Source of the DNA: Trichobilharzia szidati
Lineage: Eukaryota > Platyhelminthes > Trematoda > Strigeidida > Schistosomatidae
Assembly: GCA_944472155.2 (NCBI GenBank)
Contig: OX235273.1
Span: 2,825,204-2,889,203, forward strand
Direction: 5' to 3'
DNA: 64,000 bases
Shown here one piece after another: positions 61,141 to 64,000 of this stretch; position 1 is the first letter of the stretch, and every line of letters begins with the position of its first letter. A program made the position numbers and the translations under genes. Below the pieces are notes generated by a model, which saw nothing but the letters and a program-made list of their open reading frames with translations, was not told the DNA's origin and did not search any database.

Positions 61141-62258
61141 AGTTTATCAACTCGTGTATTTTACCTATTCTTCTTTACTGTTCACCCTTATTCTTTCCTG
61201 GATTGCTTAAAAAGAACTATGTCATACTTCGTAGAACTCTGAAGAGTGACTGTCAGTAGGGCGAGTGGTATCCCATTGGGCCATATCGTTGACATTGTCA
61301 CTGATAGGCACTTGATGTCATGCAACAAATTTGTTAAAGGAATTTTGTCAGACTGTGAGCATCCACCGTAGCACCCGCAGCTCCAACCTTGTGTCTCCTC
61401 AGGTAAAACAAGAAGTCTTTTCGGAAGAATTTATGCACGTGCATCTAAGTATAAAAATTCCACTATACCATATTTAGCACGTACTTTGTGTGATGAAAAT
61501 AGTGTTAGGCATGAACTAGAAAACCTTCTTAGCACCACTAAATAAACCATTTCCTTCAACCTTACAGCATCAAACTTTATTGTTATTGTATTTCTTATAT
61601 TTATAATCCTCTCAATTCTTTGTTTTCGTTTATTTTTTTCACAAGTGTGAACGTCATTTAAGCTGTGTTATAAATGTTAATTTTGTCGTGAGCTAACATC
61701 AGTTAGATAACCACTGGAAAACCTGAACGTACTGGACAGCTGTTTCCTCCGTCCTGGTTTGGGGCTCTTCAGCGGTACGCACCCACCGGGGTTCCTAAAC
61801 CAGGATTAAACAGCTGTCCAGTACTCCCAGGTTTTCCAATGGTTTTCTAACTGATGTCAGCTCATGATGAAATCCTCCATGCAATCAAACAAAATCCCTA
61901 CGAAACCAATACTTGAAAATTTAAATTTTGTGTTTCCCCTCACCATACCGTATCAACAGAACATTAGATCCAATAATCTATAACATGCTAAAGTTTCCAA
62001 ACTGAATCGACAATACTGTTTGAAACAAACTCACTGTTATTATTATTTTATTATTATTATTATTATTATATTTAATATTCTCATTTTGTTCTTCGAATAT
62101 TTTTGACTTTATACCGTAAATGTGGACAAATTACTCTGGTTAATTTTGTTTTAATTTTTAATTTTATTTATATTTTGAGTAAATCAGATGCAATATTGTG
62201 ACAAATGCTGAGAATTCCATTCTGTATTATAAGTAGTGCTGTTTTTGGAATAAAGTAG

Positions 62259-62290
<32 letters not shown>
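61141..62290 (+). mobile_element. CR1-like LINE, 5'-truncated, split by an FB hairpin
   Basis: Coding remains (61141-61545) parallel 18620-19020: FINSCILPILLYC-like, RTLKSDCQ, YPIGPYR, then KNSTIPYLARTLC and LSTTK. The 3' UTR is interrupted at about 61687-61925 and resumes to TTTGGAATAAAGTAG and (ATT)n at 62290. Confidence 0.82.
61687..61925. mobile_element. FB hairpin nested in CR1
   Basis: Minus arm (61690-61795: GTACTGGACAGCTGTTTC, GTCCTGGTTTGGGGC, TCTTCAGCGGTACG) and plus arm (61795-61925: TTCCTAAACCAGGATTAAAC, AGCTGTCCAGTACTCCC). The flanking AATTTTGT appears on both sides (about 61680-61687 and 61931-61938), suggesting an 8-bp or longer target duplication. The plus core is deleted. Confidence 0.75.
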
Positions 62291-62294
<4 letters not shown>

Positions 62295-62299
62295 CTAAA

Positions 62300-62480
62300 T
62301 CTTGGATTCAGCGCGACCACCATCCATTTTTATCCGTGGCAAGTATTTTTCCTCACACCCAACTGGATAGACCTCGCTGGTCATGACTTCTCACTAGAAC
62401 CCCAGGCAACTTTCGACTTGCATAAAACTAGTCTCTAGCGAGCATCAAATTAACTTTCAAGAGTTTGATTTGTTATAATT
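62300..62480 (-). mobile_element. FB element fragment
   Basis: CAGCGCGACCACCATCC, CCAACTGGATAGACCTCG, TGGTCATGACTTCTCAC and AGCGAGCATCAAATTAAC form the FB central segment on minus, without hammerhead arms. Confidence 0.6.
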
Positions 62481-62654
62481 CTGACCATGGACTGATATCA
62501 CCTGGAGAAGCATTGGAAACGAGCATTTGGACGGTCCACGAGCTCGTTTCATAATCCATGTTCTTTTATATTTTACCTCTTAAAATATGTGAAAACATTT
62601 TAGGCATGCAAATACAGTAATCAAAGATATTTGACAGATAAAGTGGACTTGTTT

Positions 62655-63092
62655 CAAATTTGATCACAGATTGATGTTGGTTAAAGAACTATTAAAAACC
62701 AACAGGAAATAAATACTAAAGAGGTGTTTCGTCCTCGTTTGGGACTCTTCACTAGTGACTGGCTACAAGAAGAAGTTCCCTGGAGTTCTAGTGAGAAGTA
62801 GTCGTCATCAGTATGGTCCACCAGGTCAGATGTGAGAAGAAATACTCGCCAATGATATTGGTTGGTTATCGTACTGAAATCAAGAATTGGTAGAAGTTGG
62901 AGTTCATGGTCTGGCCATTGGATCAGTTCCCAGTGGCTAAATGGTGTGCGATCTCTCCTTGTAACTGGAACAACCTGGGATTGAAACCCAGGTGGATGGA
63001 TACAGTGAAGAGTCTGAAGCTGGGACGAAACAGTTATCCAATACTCTCTGTTGGTTTTCAATGTTTCTCTAATTGATGTCAATCCGTGATGA
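62655..63092. mobile_element. FB element, complete layout
   Basis: Left minus arm (62660-62760: GATCACAGATTGATGTTGG, GGTGTTTCGTCCTCGTTTG, GGACTCTTCACTAG). Plus body (TGGAGTTCTAGTGAGAAG, GGTCCACCAGGTC, GAATTGGTAGAAGTTGG, CCAGTGGCTAAATGG, GGGATTGAAACCCAGG). Plus right arm (63000-63090: CAGTGAAGAGTCTGAAGC, GGGACGAAACAGTTATCC, CTAATTGATGTCAATCCG). Confidence 0.8.
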
Positions 63093-63094
63093 TT

Positions 63095-63530
63095 ATTTTA
63101 TTATTGTTTCGTTTAATTTCTAGAGGAACATAGGGCTTCAGCCATGCGTCTCCATTGCGTTCGCTTCTCTGCTAGATTCTTCACCTTTCTCCAAGTTTGC
63201 CCACACGTTTTCATCTCCTCTTCACATCACCTCCTCCAAGTCACTCTTGCACTAACGGCCAACTCACCGCTTCGCTCTTGGGTTCCACTCTAGTGATGTC
63301 ACTTGATGCATTGTTTCCTCAGAGTATGGCCAATCCACCTAACTCCATTTCTTCCTGCCTGTTTGTTTCACAATCGGTTCCTGGTTGGTTCGCTTATTGC
63401 CAGAGATCCCTGTTGCTCATCTTTTCTGGCCGGTCATCTGATCTTGAGTGGTATTCAGCGAAGACAACCGTTAGTGAAGGTCTGTAGTTTGCTTGAGATG
63501 CTCTTTATGACGCGCCAAGTCTCTGATCCG
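63095..63530 (-). mobile_element. RTE-a LINE, 5'-truncated
   Basis: Reverse complement of the subfamily at 46085-47092: plus TTTCTAGAGGAACATAGGGC (3' end) to GGTCTGTAGTTTGCTTGAG and ACGCGCCAAGTCTCTGATCC. Minus reading contains the KKWSxVDWPYSEE-type WIG block. Directly after an FB element. Confidence 0.82.
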
Positions 63531-63609
63531 TGATGATGCTTGAAACAAATCAATTTCGTATAATCTAACTCCTGAAAATATTTAAATTATATCAGACTGA
63601 TATTAGCAC

Positions 63610-63835
63610 GTGCGTCGGTGGCACAGCGATAGAATACGCGCCGATCACGCAGGTGGTCCGGGGTTCGATCCTCGGCCACGGACGCACTCCTTTACCTCCC
63701 TAAGCCAGTAGTAAAACTGGTAGAAATGAAAGGTTGGGTATGAGACTAGCAACTCCGTCCTGTAAAAATAATTACCACTGCTACTGAAACTTCAAGCATG
63801 TAGCTTGAAGGGCTAACTGAATAAAAAAATAATAT
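63610..63835 (+). mobile_element. SINE-B, full-length copy
   Basis: GTGCGTCGGTGGCACAGCG head, B box GGGGTTCGATCCTCGG, body CTCCTTTACCTCCCTAAGCC, GAGACTAGCAACTCCGTCC, CACTGCTACTGAAACTTC, end GTAGCTTGAAGGGCTAAC and A-rich tail. Confidence 0.82.
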
Positions 63836-63899
63836 TAATAATATAAATTGTAAATTACTTTGGAAATTGCAAAATTAATGCTTTGTACAATCATTCCAC

Positions 63900-64000
63900 C
63901 TAAGTTACTTTTTATTCCTTCACGTTACCAGTGAGACATAGGGCTTCAAGCCAGAGCTTTGGAGTTTCCGTAGCAGTGGTGTTCAATTTTACGCGATGAG
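63900..64000 (-). mobile_element. SINE-B, cut by the window end
   Basis: Plus ACCAGTGAGACATAGGGCTT then CAAGCCAGAGC, GTTTCCGTAGCAGTGG and TTTTACGCGATGAG: the 3' end of a minus SINE-B, including the RTE-a-like end. Confidence 0.75.

Overview
The window looks like repeat-filled, AT-rich chromosomal DNA of a blood fluke (Schistosomatidae, probably Schistosoma). The main reason is a set of tRNA-derived SINEs carrying a hammerhead-ribozyme core, the Sm-alpha type known from schistosomes. They sit among Penelope-like elements (PLEs) with GIY-YIG endonuclease, CR1-like LINEs and RTE-like LINEs. I recognise no host protein-coding gene, rRNA gene or functional tRNA gene. Nearly every readable protein fragment is a decayed piece of reverse transcriptase (RT) or of PLE endonuclease.

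Layout. 1-9.8 kb: a PLE-2 terminal palindrome, an inverted PLE-1 pair, SINE-A copies, an RTE copy with target-site duplication (4.9-6.1 kb) and a PLE-3 split by a solo LTR (7.2-8.4 kb). 9.8-22.5 kb: head-to-head PLE-1 copies, RTE copies of two kinds, Sm-alpha repeats (14.9 and 16.9-18.1 kb), a CR1 copy (18.2-19.5 kb) and a second solo LTR. 22.5-31 kb: a CR1 split by a PLE-1 and a SINE, then RTE copies and inverted SINEs. 30.4-36.6 kb: a PLE-rich block with the best PLE-1 coding remains. 36.9-48.1 kb: opposed CR1 fragments and six RTE copies. 48.5-54.5 kb: opposed PLE RT halves, a PLE-3, an inverted SINE pair and the most complete PLE-2, which has inverted ends. 54.8-64 kb: fold-back hammerhead SINEs, two more solo LTRs, a 500-N gap at 57870-58369, Sm-alpha remains, CR1 and RTE.

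Names used below. PLE-1, PLE-2 and PLE-3 are three groups separated by protein and by terminal hammerhead-like motif. RTE-a and RTE-b are two RTE-like LINE families. SINE-A and SINE-B share one tRNA-like head but have different bodies and tails. FB is a SINE-like family whose copies carry hammerhead-like motifs in opposite orientation at the two ends. TAG is a tRNA-derived family ending in an ACTAGT-containing near-palindrome. Sm-alpha is the known schistosome hammerhead SINE.

How they fit together. The autonomous elements would supply RT and endonuclease, and SINE tails resemble LINE ends: SINE-A ends like CR1 and SINE-B ends like RTE-a. Hammerhead-like folds recur in five families here (Sm-alpha, FB, TAG, PLE-1, PLE-2), with a weaker version in PLE-3. 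Most coding regions are broken, so this block is mostly a record of past transposition. All assignments were made by eye from the sequence; no alignment, folding or database search was run, and boundaries are approximate unless a duplication is stated.
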